From Hyaloperonospora brassicae (Eukaryota > Oomycota > Peronosporomycetes > Peronosporales > Peronosporaceae), in assembly GCA_947650285.1 (NCBI GenBank), contig CANTFL010000389.1, positions 248,001 to 312,000 of the forward strand: a stretch of 64,000 bases of DNA. The letters run 5' to 3'. Under the pieces are notes generated by a model. The model had not been told where the DNA came from, did no database searches, and saw nothing but the letters and a program-made list of their open reading frames with translations. Below are positions 32,660 through 44,256 of the stretch, piece by piece. Position 1 is the first letter of the stretch. The number at the start of each line of letters is the position of its first letter. The position numbers and the translations under genes were made by a program.

Positions 32660-33488
32660 TCGATCTCAATGGGGAGGGGACTATGGTAGCAATACCAGTG
32701 TACATGGTGAAGAAGGGACAGTGTCTAACCCACCGGTGTCTGAGATACGACCTCACTCGGCACCAATTCCTTTCGTAGAACGTGACGAAGCCAATGCGCC
32801 AGCGACGCAGCATCATTTATCGAATGCTGGGGAAACCATCATCACCAACCCGCTCGATGAGCATCAAGAGCTGATCGTTCAGACATAGGAGCTTGCTCTT
32901 CGCCGCTCCCAGACCAAAAGGGTCCGTAAAAGACGTTGCGACTATGTGTTTACAACACTCGATGTGGAGGAAAGACATCGTCAAGCGGTCGATCGTTCTC
33001 TTTCGACACGGGCCATCGGCCCAGAGTATTTCTCACCCGCGGACATTGCCTTCCGACAGGCACTACACGAGAGGTATCTCGAACCCTTTTTGACTACACA
33101 AAGCCAATATAAGGCTCAACTTGATAGCATAGCTCGTCGTGAGCCGGTTTGGTAGATCAAGGGCGTGGCCATACTGTCATTTGCTAGTAAATTACCCGAA
33201 GAGGAAGAAAACTACTTCATTCACCGGGTGTATCGAAAACGACACCTCAGCAGTATATCAGCTCTGAGAGCAAGTGCTGGTGTGGCCGATTTTCGTCTAG
33301 AATGGACGATTCGGTACAAATACACCAGGCTCAAGGCCAGAAGCCAGTTGCATAATCTTTCACGACATGCTTCGGCTACGACGCTATCCGCGGGCTCTGG
33401 CCATATGTTGCGGAGCAACCCGCGTCCTTACACCACTACTGGTGAGAAGCGTTCTAGGTTGCAGGATGACCTTTGTCGCGATTTATAA
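32660..33488 (+). pseudogene. Antisense frame of gypsy family 2, copy B
   Basis: Running against pol, one frame can be followed from about 32660 to 33488 with only two stops (TAG at 32886 and 33153). It reads natural throughout: SEIRPHSAPIPFVERDEANA, a basic patch KRVRKRRCDYVF, VEERHRQAVDRSLSTRAIG, and after the second stop KLPEEEENYFIHRVYRK and FRLEWTIRYKYTRL. It lies between the chromodomain and the 3' LTR, the same place as the antisense frames of family 1, but I see no similarity between the two. Function unknown. Confidence 0.45.
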
Positions 33489-34273
33489 AACCATCCACGG
33501 CGTATGGGGAATCCTGCCGAAAGGGTACCTCATACTCCATGAGTTCCCCGGATCAGGGTATCCGGTCCACTTCACCAGATACTGGTATTGGCCCTTACGA
33601 CGACGTTGTTTCAGGAGTCTCTCCACATTGAACTGGTCTTTTCCTTTATCATCGAGAAGCGTCGGAGGTGGTCGGTGTACCGAAGGAGGAGTACGAGAAG
33701 CTGCTTCTCGGTATAATTTGTCTCCTCTAGACCTTGGGTAAGACCCAGAGTTCTCTCGACGCGACGCAAGCTCTCGTTCAGACGTTGGATGTGGGTATAA
33801 CCCGGATGGAGCCTTAGCTTGACATCCTGGTTTGGATTCAGCAGCCGGTGGCAAGGACAATAGTGCGGCGCAAGCGCCTACAAGTTCACGTGTTTCGGAT
33901 CCCGATGCGGCTTAAGTAAGCCAACGTAGGACAAACTATGTGTGCGCAGTTTGAGCGGAAGGTTGAGCGTATACGCATGTCCCTTCTTCGCGACGACCTT
34001 GAATGGTCCAATGAAGCGCAGACGCAACTTTGTCTTGGAGACACTGGATACGACGTTTGTAGGCAAGTTTTTAGCATTGAGTAATACTTGGTATCCGACC
34101 TCATAACAATTAATAAAACATCTGACTTTAGCATCAGCTTGTTCTTTCTGTTTATCTTGGCTATCAACCAGTGCTTCACGCACATGTCGTAAGACATTCA
34201 ATCGCGTTACAAGAAACTCGTTCATCTGTTTGTGAAAAGTGGCAGGGCTGATTTCAGCAAGCCAATCGTACAT
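33483..34273 (-). pseudogene. GPY/F module and chromodomain of element B
   Basis: Mirror of 28363-29153, with Arg to Gly (YPDPGNSW) and Val to Leu (HSLSYVG) as the visible differences. Confidence 0.85.
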
Positions 34274-34288
34274 CTCTCCCCCACCAAT

Positions 34289-35124
34289 CTATGAACCACG
34301 TAGTGGTAGCATTAACGGAACGCGAAGGTGTGTGAGGCCGTTCACGTAGAACGGGGTTAATCCTGACGAGTCATGAACGGCGTTGTTTAACGCAAACTCA
34401 ACAACAGGAGGCATAGAACTCCGACGTTTCGGCTTATCAGCGCAAGCACTGCGTAATATGTCCCCGATAGCTCGTCTGACTCGCTCGATATGTCTATAGG
34501 TATGCGAATGATTCGCTGTGGACATGTCCAATCGTAAGATTAGCACCATAGATATGGAATTGTAAAATTGCCCAGTGAATCGAGGATCGCTATCGGAGAT
34601 AATTGCCACAGGCAAACCGTGTTGTCAAACAATCGATCGATAAACAGCATAGATGTACCTTCACTATCGATAGAGTCCGGCACCGACGCTAAATGAGCCA
34701 TATTTCTCAAACGGTCAACAAAGACCACAATACCCCTATTTCGATACAAACCTTTCGTTAAACCGAACATGAAGTCCATACTGATAGACTCTCAACACCC
34801 CGTGGGTACAGGTAAACTAGCTAGCGGCGACGCCTCGTGAGCTAAGGGTTTAACCCGTTGACACGTTTCGCACGTATGCACATACTTGCTTACCCATTTG
34901 TAGAGTTTGTGCGACCAATACCTTTGGCTCTCAGAGCAATAGGTCTTCTCACGACCGAGATGACCACTCAACGCTGCATCATGTGCCCTGTAGAGGATCA
35001 GATACTTTAACCCCTCATCACGACAGACAACGATACGAGGGGTATCCTTAACATCCGTGCTGAAGCACAACAGGTTTTGATTGATGGAATATCGACGTAC
35101 CGTCACAAGTAATCGTGCCGACAA
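34289..35124 (-). pseudogene. Integrase of element B
   Basis: Mirror of 27512-28347, with the same frame breaks. Differences seen are a handful of single residues, such as PVPTGC for PVSTGC. Confidence 0.85.
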
Positions 35125-35142
35125 AAATTTATGGCTGAGTCC

Positions 35143-36450
35143 TTAAACTACTTGATCCCAAGAGCACTTAGCAGAGCTACACAGTGATCGTCGTGGGCAT
35201 AGGCCGTACGAATCCATTCCGATATGGATGACGGCAGAGTGACAGGCCATTCTCTGAGAGATATGAGGCGACTTTATATTAGTGAGTAGCGACGCATGAT
35301 AGGTGTAGATCACAAAAGGCTTGGAGCCAAGTAGATGGACTCTGATTTTGACGAGAGCATACTTCATTGCAACCAGCTCTTTGTAATGAACAGGATAGTT
35401 CTTTTCTGCAGCTTTCGGCTGGCGATACACACACGTGACAACGCGCGTATGACCATCCGGGTCATCTTTTCATAATGCACAGCCAGGGGCAAAGTCAGAG
35501 GCGCAACAGACGATACTGAAGGGACGCGCGGGATCTGGCAGCGCAAAGACAGGGACCTGAAGTAGACTATCCTTAACAGCTTCAAAAGTGTTGTTCTATG
35601 TGCCAGTCCAGCACCATTCCATATCCTTTTGAAGGAGGTTGGATAATGGCTGAGCCATGTTGGCGTAGTTTGCACTGTACTTGTGCAAGTAGTTGGTAGG
35701 GCCGAGCCACTTGCGTAATTCTTTTTTGTTCTTAAGAACCGATCCGTCAATTATGGCTTTGACCTTAGCGGGATCCAATCGTAAGCTTTGATTATCAATG
35801 TAGCATCCAAGGAAAAATATTCCCAGCGCCAAAGAGGCATTTTGATGCGCTCGCATACAGCTTATTCGTGCGCATGCACTCAAGAGCTGGTCGCAAATGA
35901 TCAATATGATTGTTTATGTCAGATCGAGCATTTGATGCACGAATAGGTACAAAACTGCAGCAATGTACGTCTGTGCATAGCCTCGATGTAGTCTGAACAA
36001 TTTCGCCACGAGACGATTGAATGTGGCCGGGGAATTGGACAGACTATAAGGCATCACAATCTACTCCCAAAGGATACCGCTTGGGGTGACGACGGCAGTT
36101 AGCAGGATGTCGCTGGCTCGCATGAGCAATTACCAATAACCACCGACTAGGTCGAGTACACTGAGCTTGGTATGTCCAACCATGGCGTTCTGAAGCACAT
36201 CCGTTCGATAAATAGGTGTTTGAGCTGGTATGGTGGCTGCATTTAGTTTGTTGTAAGCATGAATAATGCGCCACTTGCCATTCAGCTTCTTAACACAAAA
36301 TTTGGCCGTAGAATGGGGAGATTTACTCTCCCGAACCATTCCTGCCGCGTGCTTAGCACGAAAGAATCCTTCGGTAACGTCACACTATTCCTTTGACAAG
36401 AGCCACTGCCGTGCAACACAGTACTTGGTTCCAGGAACCAGATCAATTTA
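35143..36450 (-). pseudogene. RT and RNase H of element B, catalytic residues lost
   Basis: Mirror of 26190-27493. The RT box is again YIAAVLYLFVH and the RNase H motif is TYHAS, so the losses are shared with element A. Confidence 0.85.
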
Positions 36451-37660
36451 ATGACTGACACCTCTATCGGGAGGCAAAACGGACGGTGGATCGTTACACG
36501 CGACGTCCTTAAATTCCTCAAACAAAGGATAGAAGTAGTCCATGGGATTTTTAAGGATCTCAGATCCACTCAGGGCACCGAGTGCCATCTTCGTGTCCTC
36601 GAGGACGAGATCATCCATGAGCGATGAAGAGTTTGACTCAGGGTCTGGTAGAATTACCACAAGATCTGATAAGTAGCCTGCCTTCAAGGCTTGATTAAAC
36701 TCACCATCAGACATTTCTTCTACCTCAAAAAGAGCATCCAAAGATGGGAAAGCCTCAAGGCTGATACTGCCATCTACCTACCTGACCAGTCAATCCATTG
36801 ACAAGTGTATATGGTGTATTATTACTATTATCACTATGCAACGACAGGGACGCTTTGCGTTTCAAAGTTGCTTTCTGACATTTCCGTCGTCTCGTTGATG
36901 AGATCTTACATCTCATAGAGGTTGGTACAGGGATGTCCACTGGTTTATCGCTAACCACAACGTTCTCTATACGAGAGCTGATGTCTTGGCCGACACCTGG
37001 TGAGGTGTTTCCTAGCTCGAAAACTTCACTCAGTGGATATATACTTGTCACTCCACGCACATTATGCGAGCTCTGCTCGAGATGTCTCAGACCTAGTCCA
37101 TACATGTTTGCAGCATTTGGATATCCACTATCACCATAAGCATAACTCAACGGAATAGGTGACGCGTCGCCATCCATCTATAATTCTAGCTTGAGACCTA
37201 CTTCATTGACGCATTTGGTGTCAATTAACTCTAACAAACCAATGTTTAGCACACCAGCCAATCCAGGTAGTGGCTCGCGCGAATAGCGCTTTTGTTTCCT
37301 AGTGGAGTTGAGCTCATGAATCTCCAAAGATCCGCTAGGAATCTTGCGTGAATTGCCTAAGGTATCAGACCTTAAATCGCTCCATGGATCATGGAGTTCC
37401 AGCCAGGTCATTCCTAGAATGAGATCATATCTCGTGTCTAAGTCAAGGAATAATCAGATTTCCACGCTATCAAATTCCAAGAACTTCACGCCTGGATGGA
37501 TGACAATATTTGGAGATGTAACACACATTCCTGTCTCCAGACGAACAGTGATAGTCGCACTATCTTGCGCTTTCAGCACCTCAGCATACGTCTGACTCTA
37601 TTCCAGGGAACGTCGATGGTCATTTCTGCTTGATGCCACGAAATCAATAAAAATTGTCCA
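36448..37660 (-). pseudogene. Protease and RT-leading region of element B
   Basis: Mirror of 24980-26190, identical at the protein level as far as I can see, including stops. Confidence 0.75.
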
Positions 37661-37862
37661 AGATTTAGCAAACCCGTTAACTGTTGCTTCAACTACAAGC
37701 AATACCGACTTGGCAAAAAAACACGCTCCGCGTTATATAGCACAGATCTATGAGGTGCTAAGCCCGGTTTACCTCCCTGGGGTACTACAGAATCCAGTTC
37801 ATCCCCATTAGGGAACCCCGCACCTACTGGGAGTTGAATTTTTCCCGTGCCTTAGCAGAGTT

Positions 37863-38754
37863 CTAGCTGTTGGTCGGGATTTGACCAATGTAGGCCTGGC
37901 ACTGCTTGCGCAATGGGCATTCGGGACGTAAATGCTTCGATATTCGGCAAATATAGCAACTAAGGATAACGCGTTGTTGTTCATCGCCTCGAGACTCATC
38001 TTCATCTTCACTGTCACCCTTAGAATTGTTGAGATCCATAGGTTCAGGTCTAGAAGACTCTGAAGTGCTCATGGATCTTGCTCTGGTCGAGATCGGGTTG
38101 TACCCATTTCCACCCAGCTTAGCAAGCCTAAAGTTGTATTCCGCGCTATGTGCTATCTCGATCGATTCTTCCAAGGTGATGGGATGGACACTGACGACTG
38201 CAGTTCTGGAAGGTCCAGGACGAAGTCCTTCCATGAATACCTTCACATGGACTACCTCTAGAAGAGGGTCGTTCTGCATAGCAGCAATGAGTTGCCCCAA
38301 TCTTGTACGTAGTCCGGCAACTCATTTTTGCCCTGACGGGTATATAAGAAGCGTGATCTCACGCGATATGCCTGGTTTGGCGGCACAAAAGTGCGAATAA
38401 ACTGAAGCTTAAAACTTCTTATTGTGGAAAGGCGACATCAGTGGACGCACTACATGTAAGTGCCCACTCTCTCGATCTGACAACAAGCTTGTTGATCGCC
38501 ACCGCGACCCTCTGACACTCTGTTTGTATTATGCCCGACCTATGAGCTGACTCTACCTAGCGGATCCAGGGGATGAGATTATCCTCTTCTTTGCCGGAGT
38601 AAAGCTTAATGTCCAGCTTGACTGAATGAGGCTTAGACCTATCTTCTGGAATAAACACAAAGCGTGTGGGCATAGCCGACGCCATTTGGTCTTGGACCTG
38701 CCCGATAAGAGTCGTCTCGTACTGCATAAAGATCTCGAGACGTGCGTTTAGCAC
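37863..38754 (-). pseudogene. Gag of element B
   Basis: Mirror of the element A gag with the CCHC knuckle intact. A new TAG follows IGQIPTNS, where element A reads QNSG. The N-terminal piece has MQYETTL for MQYEKSL and ends IPWIR without the TAG seen in A at that point. Confidence 0.8.
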
Positions 38755-38921
38755 ATCGAGGTCTTACGAAGCTAGAAGCTCCACGTATTTAGGCCCTGCG
38801 GCCGCGGTCAGATCATCAAGCGGGACCTTTTAGGCCTCCATGAGGGATGTGTGTTGTTGCATCCTCACAGAGGATCAGTCTTGACAGACTCAGGCGTAGA
38901 TTGAATACAAGTGCTACCAAT

Positions 38922-39398
38922 TGTAGCGGAGCTGCGACAGCTCCTAGTCAGACGAAGGATGTATGTACTCAGTGAGCAAATCAGTTTGTCACAAGAACTC
39001 TACTCTATGCGTCAGCGAGATTAAATCTTCAGGCCCTTGTTCAAGGACCTAAACGATTCAGTGTACTGACTACAAAGTGTGCTTAGGAGTCTATCCCATA
39101 ATCAGACTTGACTCTCTTATGACAAAAACGCATTAGGGAAACACGTGCCATTATTCGATGTAAAGGGGAACTGAACTTGATTTGAATTATCTAAAAAACA
39201 CTTCAGACTAAAAGTACATGATTCAGACACTACTGCTCTAACTAATGCCTTTATAAAAGATCTCGTATTTGGTGGATGACACACGTTATTCCCCAACAAC
39301 TGATACGGTATTCGAATATCATTTTCAATAGAATTTCATCCCTGGTGTAAACCACACGTGTTGTGACACAGTACAAACCGACGTATAACCCCGTTTCA
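38922..39398 (-). repeat. 5' LTR of element B
   Basis: About 477 bp. It starts TGAAACGGGGTTATACG on the minus strand and is followed by the primer site TGGTAGCAC at 38911-38919. Nearly identical to the 5' LTR of A. Confidence 0.85.
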
Positions 39399-39804
39399 TC
39401 CTTTGTTCATGGAGTTGCTTCGGATGGAGAGCTGGCTCGATCGAGTCTGCGTTATGACCACGACGATAAGCCAGTCTTCGATGCCTTAGCTCACTCACTT
39501 TCAGTCGAGGCGGCTTCCATTGGCCTAGCTGGATTGACCGGGTGTCAGATCTCCATTGCAGGTCGCAACCGCACCTCCCTCTAGGCAGATCGATTCACTT
39601 CCAGCGCAAAGGCGAAGAGCGTTGCACGCCTGCGGCCCGAATGGAACCGTCAGCGTAGTCTGCTCTGGTCTTTCGAAGACAAAGATGATGATGGCTCCGA
39701 TGCGAAGACCAAAGGTCTCGCTTGGCAGCTCAGCTCTGTTATCGGTCATTATACTAGCAAGATACACTTACGCAGCAACTTTCTCTGAGCACGCCAAAGG
39801 CAAA

Positions 39805-42201
39805 CTACCACAGCTGACATTTCGTCGTCGGGTTCATGCGTGAACCAGCAGGGCAAGAGAAGACGCGTGCAAAGTCGTGCGAGTTGCTTGCGACTCCATT
39901 AATGCGCCACTGGTCCGGCGAGTGCGGGCGTGCAGCTAAGTTTCCAACCATCCTGGCGTCACTCTCCTTTGAGCATCTACTCTGGGCGGACGAGATGAAG
40001 AAGAGCTTCTCAGCCACATCAGCAGGTAAGTCAGGCTCGGCCCGGTTTTTCGAAAAGATTGTTGCTTCACCTTCGTTCTTGACTTTGCTCACTTCCGTAG
40101 CCTGCTCGGCGATGTAGGCTTGGTACGCGCGGAAAGACAACTTGAGGCCACCGTTGTCCGCGATGTTCTCGCTCAAAGTGTAATTGCCGTTGACGTACCC
40201 CAGTACTTTGTTCTGGTCCGTGGCGCTCGTCACTACATACTCATTGTACTGCTTCACGAAACAATCGGTCCGCTGTAAGAACTCCGTCGCTGTGCTATTG
40301 CTCCACCAGTCGCGCAAGTTGCCATCACCATCAAAAAGTCTTCCAGACGCATCAAAACCATGCGTGAATTCATGCCCAACGAGGTTGCCAATCGCCCCGA
40401 AATTGCGTGCCGAGTCTTGTCCGCGAGCAAAGAACGGCGGCTGGAGAATGCCGGCAGGAATGATAACCTGGTTCGTCGTTCGCTCGTAGTACGCGTTCAC
40501 TTCAGCGCCTGACATTACCCAATCGTTGCGGTCTGTTCGGCCACCGATCCGTGCCACATCTTGATCAAAGGCATGCTCCTTGATGATCCGCAAGTTTTCA
40601 ACAAGCGGCGCCTTGCCGTCTAGTTCGTACGGAAAGTGTTCGGACGCATTCGAGTACCCAATGAGGCTAGCCATTTTGCCCAATTTTTCGAGAGCACCTT
40701 GTCGAGTAGGTTCGTCCAGCCAATCCGCATGCATGAGATTCTCCTCAAACGATGCTCGAATCTGCGTCACAAAGTGGTTGGCGAGTCGCTCAGTAGCGTT
40801 GTCAAAACGATGAAGCGCAAAGTACTTTCCAACCAAATCAGGAAAGTTGTCGGTTACGTGCCGAAGACACACCTCCCATCGTGAGGTACGCGTCTCTTGA
40901 CCCCGCAGTGTCTGCTCGAAGAAGGAGAAATACGCCTGAACGAAAGGCTCACTCAGGAAGCGTGCTCGGGCGCTGATGTATTGATACGTGAGCACGGCTT
41001 TTAAAGTGTCGAGCGACACTGAATCGCCGGCCACGAGCTCCTCGACACGCTCAAAGAACGAAGGCGTTCGGACAATCACACTAGCGTTCCGAGATACAAG
41101 GTTCTCCAGTGTCCCTGTTCCATCTACGAACTGTGCGAATAGTAACGGATACTTCTCAGCGGCTTGTGCCACACTCATGGGGTTGTACGATGCCACCGAA
41201 TCCTGGAGCTGTTCGCTTGATTCGAACAACGGGGCTAGTGCTTGTTCAAAAGCAATCACCGAAGAAGCTTGCGACGCTGCTTCATTCGCTTCCCAGCCGA
41301 TCAGCGAAAACACTTCCACGACGTACGCATGGAACGCGTCGCTGATCGAGTCGAACTGTGTGCGGTCCATGTAATACTGCGGATCGGGCAGCGACAGACC
41401 TGTCTGGGACGCGAGCAAAGCATACGTCGTCGCGTTTCTATCATCCGCCCATACAGTGAGCTCCGTGAGAAAGAGAAAGCTCGGTGGATCGCTGATGACT
41501 TGAGACACAAGTCCTGCTCTCGACAAGTTGCCCGCCAGCTGAAACACTTCGCTTTTGCTCGTTGCAGCTGCAATCTGTTTGATCGCTGGCGACAAGAACG
41601 CCACCGATGCCGCGTCCGCTGTCGCGCTGCTCGTGTTGCTGAAGTTCATGCACGAGTCATACAGCTCGCCGACGAAGGGCCAGCCCTGCTCCATCACTTC
41701 TCTCAGGACCTTTTCATTCTCTTCGCGTACGGTGGTATAAAATAGAGACACGCTCGACCTGCCATCGGGTATCTCAGCCTGTTTCAGCCACGACCCACAG
41801 CTGAAGGCGTACAGGTCATCGCACGGATCCACTTGAGTGTCCACATGACTCGCGACGTCTTGTGGCAGCAGTTTGATCCAGTCGGCCGCGTCGGTGGTAG
41901 TAGTAGCTCGAGGCTCTCCAGGGTCGTCGAGCGTAGCACCCCGAACGACTGGCAGGACCACGGCAACGAGCAGCATGCCCAGACTCCCCATTGTCCAGGC
42001 CGCCCCCGACTTTCGGTGCAGGCGAGACGGCGGTGGGGCAGCCTCTGCATCTTCCTCTTGCAGGCCTCTCACTTCCTTGCAACTGGCACGTGGCTGCCCG
42101 TCGTCTTGCGCTCCTCGATGGTGCGTCGAAACGGCACCACCGACGTCCGAAGGAACGTCTGCAACGGTTGCGTCGTGAACTGTAGTCCGCTTCCACGTCA
42201 T
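39805..42201 (-). CDS. M13 (neprilysin-like) zinc metallopeptidase, full length
   Basis: A 798-residue protein in one exon. A short cytosolic part with a charged stretch is followed by one hydrophobic segment (about residues 69-88, TMGSLGMLLVAVVLPVV), so a type II membrane protein is likely, with the catalytic part outside. The M13 N-domain starts at VDPCDDLYAFSCGSW. Catalytic features are NAYY (Asn569), GHEFTHGFD (His610, Glu611, His614) and ENIADNGG (Glu678, Asp682). Conserved Cys residues and the terminal CQLW are present, and several NxS/T sites fit secretion. Length is usual for the family (about 700-800). All key residues are intact and the frame is clean, so this is the only host gene here likely to work. 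Its 3' flank is interrupted by element B about 400 bp after the stop. Confidence 0.95.
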   Translation of the reverse strand: MTWKRTTVHDATVADVPSDVGGAVSTHHRGAQDDGQPRASCKEVRGLQEEDAEAAPPPSRLHRKSGAAWTMGSLGMLLVAVVLPVVRGATLDDPGEPRATTTTDAADWIKLLPQDVASHVDTQVDPCDDLYAFSCGSWLKQAEIPDGRSSVSLFYTTVREENEKVLREVMEQGWPFVGELYDSCMNFSNTSSATADAASVAFLSPAIKQIAAATSKSEVFQLAGNLSRAGLVSQVISDPPSFLFLTELTVWADDRNATTYALLASQTGLSLPDPQYYMDRTQFDSISDAFHAYVVEVFSLIGWEANEAASQASSVIAFEQALAPLFESSEQLQDSVASYNPMSVAQAAEKYPLLFAQFVDGTGTLENLVSRNASVIVRTPSFFERVEELVAGDSVSLDTLKAVLTYQYISARARFLSEPFVQAYFSFFEQTLRGQETRTSRWEVCLRHVTDNFPDLVGKYFALHRFDNATERLANHFVTQIRASFEENLMHADWLDEPTRQGALEKLGKMASLIGYSNASEHFPYELDGKAPLVENLRIIKEHAFDQDVARIGGRTDRNDWVMSGAEVNAYYERTTNQVIIPAGILQPPFFARGQDSARNFGAIGNLVGHEFTHGFDASGRLFDGDGNLRDWWSNSTATEFLQRTDCFVKQYNEYVVTSATDQNKVLGYVNGNYTLSENIADNGGLKLSFRAYQAYIAEQATEVSKVKNEGEATIFSKNRAEPDLPADVAEKLFFISSAQSRCSKESDARMVGNLAARPHSPDQWRINGVASNSHDFARVFSCPAGSRMNPTTKCQLW

Positions 42202-42210
42202 TGCGACTTG

Positions 42211-42227
42211 GCAAATGATTGAATGGG
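42211..42227 (-). promoter_or_regulatory. Possible oomycete-type initiator before the M13 gene
   Basis: On the minus strand CCCATTCAATCATTTGC lies 10-26 bases before the ATG. It resembles the CATT...CAWTTT pattern of oomycete transcription start elements, with imperfect spacing. Close placement to the ATG is usual in these organisms. Confidence 0.3.
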
Positions 42228-42789
42228 ATTTGGCGGTTCAAGCGGTAGAAGTGATCAGGTGTGAAACGAAGAAGAAGGATCTATCGACCGCGTGACGTAG
42301 GGGCATTGTCCACTCGAGATTCGTATACAGCGGCACAGTCCGGTTGAACAACTGCGTTCCATCGCCTTCGCTTTAGCGCATCACCAGTTGACGGCGACCT
42401 GATTGCGCCCATTTGATTGCGGTTGAGATATCATCTCATTGAGATGCACAAAAGGGAGCGAGGGGTCCGATAAGTACGCCAAGTGCAGCTTTGACGCACC
42501 ATATCGTGTAGTGATGACGCTAGTTCAAGCTGGATGCAGCCGTCAAGATGTTCCCTCCTTCGTGGCCTTTTCATGAACACCAGCAGCTGCTTGAGGTACG
42601 AACAAAACCGAATTCCCCTCTCGAAACATAGAGCGACCGTCTCAACAACACGAAGATTATGTCCGCTGTTGTCCTGGGTCAGCCGATACTGTTGAAAAGT
42701 GGCTGTATTGACTATGCCTTGTGAGTTCTCAACAAGGAACAATAGTATGTTAAAGCAGTGATGAGTAAGGCCTGCAACCGCGCCGGCGT
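42228..42789. other. 5' flank of the M13 gene
   Basis: 560 bp with no other gene. It presumably holds the promoter of the peptidase. The 3' end of a decayed LINE lies just beyond. Confidence 0.4.
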
Positions 42790-43368
42790 CTAAGCCAACG
42801 ATGGAAAAAAAGTAGACAACACCGAAGCGGAAAATTGGAAGCGATCACCGGTAACGTCCAAAGGGGTCACGAAAGGTACTGACAGGGACAAGATCGGCGA
42901 CATCGCGAGTGGCCAGTAGACACGGAAATCGGCGCAAGGCGACACCTCCACAGCGATCGGAACGCAGGACGTCAACAATCTGGTCAAGAGGGCAGGTAAA
43001 TATAGATTACATCCGATAAATGAACCGAATGTGAGCCGCAAATGTTGTGTAAAGCTTGAGCATTTGTAAAAAAAGCGACTGAAGACGTCGATTATCAGGT
43101 GGCATTGCGCTGAGTCCAAAGTTGGTGGAGGATGATGGCGCGAAGGACGTACCAAACATAGTCGTAACGCTTCAGCGTCAGTTTTTCGGAAAGCATTAGT
43201 TGGGATGGTCGATGGGTGTGCAATATGCTCCCACATCACTGTCGAACCGATGGGGGGATACCGGTCGCGGTTTACAAACGACCAAAGCTGGGTCGCTGGA
43301 ACACACTCATAAAACAGGTGTCGTTCCGTCTCGACGGCAGCAGCGCAGCCAGAAAAGTGACATTGCAT
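42790..43368 (-). pseudogene. LINE C-terminal zinc-binding (zf-RVT) region
   Basis: A 192-codon frame starting MQCHFSGCAAAVETERHLFY. The C-x4-C ... H-x4-C spacing with ETE(R/E)HLF before the second half is typical of the zinc-binding tail after the RT of many LINEs. This is the longest unbroken piece of this LINE. Confidence 0.7.
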
Positions 43369-44156
43369 TGCTCCCGAACGAGGACTATGGAGAGAAGAGA
43401 AGCAACAGGAAGCAGTCGAAATGCTGGATGGAATTGGAGGTCATAGATAATTGGAAGCAACCCTAGCATCAGTTAAGGAAAGAAAACTTGGAATTGGTGA
43501 GGTCCTCGAGGTGGCAAAAAAGTACTTCGAACGACTGCACGCAGCTATCTTCGGTATGCGAGGGGATCAATAGAGCCTGGAACCGCGAAAGACACCAATA
43601 GAGAGAGGTATGACGCGGTGGCGCCGGAAGCGCAGAGCAACCAACACAGTAGCTTGTGCAACACTTAACAGTAAAGCTAAATCGCTTCGTCGTATAAGAC
43701 GCGCAGCCATTTTCGCTACCGAGACGCGGGAAGAGTCACACCAGCCGGCTAAATAACGCGGTTTTTATTTTAAATCAGCCGAGTGAGGGAAACCCATCCA
43801 ATTTTGAGATGAAGGCAGCGAGGCAGCGAAGACCATGTAATTTCTCAAGCAAAATTTTTGTGATGTCTGGAAGGGCTAACAATGTGGCCGAGGTAGCGAG
43901 GACGACCCGTAGACGCACTGGAAACTAAAGCAATGGGTTACTGAGAAATTAGCCTGAATGGGACAGGATATGGATATATATCATGCACTCGGGAAGTTTA
44001 GACAACCTCCCCGGCCAGGAAGCAGCCAACCAAATTTTCCACGACGAGCGCCATGAGGAAGAGAGTGTCCGTGAATTCAAAACCGAGCGGTGACGGTTGA
44101 AGGATATGGTAAGTAGGTCGAACGAGCGGCAAAAAACAGCCGAGTGGCAATGAGTC

Positions 44157-44256
44157 TGACAGTAACACGACCTCAGGGCTAGACCAGTCAAGGCTACTCA
44201 AATTTTTTTTTTTGAGTAGCCTTGACTGGTCTAGCCCTGAGGTCGTGCTACTGTCA
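44157..44256. repeat. 46-bp inverted repeat around eight T
   Basis: The arms 44157-44202 and 44211-44256 pair at 45 of 46 positions; the loop is TTTTTTTT. The arm begins TGACAGTAACACGACC. The left arm looks like native LINE sequence, so the right arm is probably an inverted copy made by fold-back synthesis. Confidence 0.9.

Larger units (their letters stand above)
32040..39398 (-). mobile_element. Ty3/gypsy chromodomain element B (family 2), dead
   Basis: Inverted, nearly identical counterpart of element A, with the same stops, frame breaks and lost catalytic residues. The 5' LTR end abuts the downstream flank of the M13 gene, about 400 bp after its stop codon. The 3' LTR end abuts the spacer. 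Confidence 0.9.

Noticed and set aside
41242..41745. Plus-strand 167-codon frame opposite the M13 gene
   Set aside because: It lies fully inside a well-supported peptidase gene on the other strand; a shadow frame.
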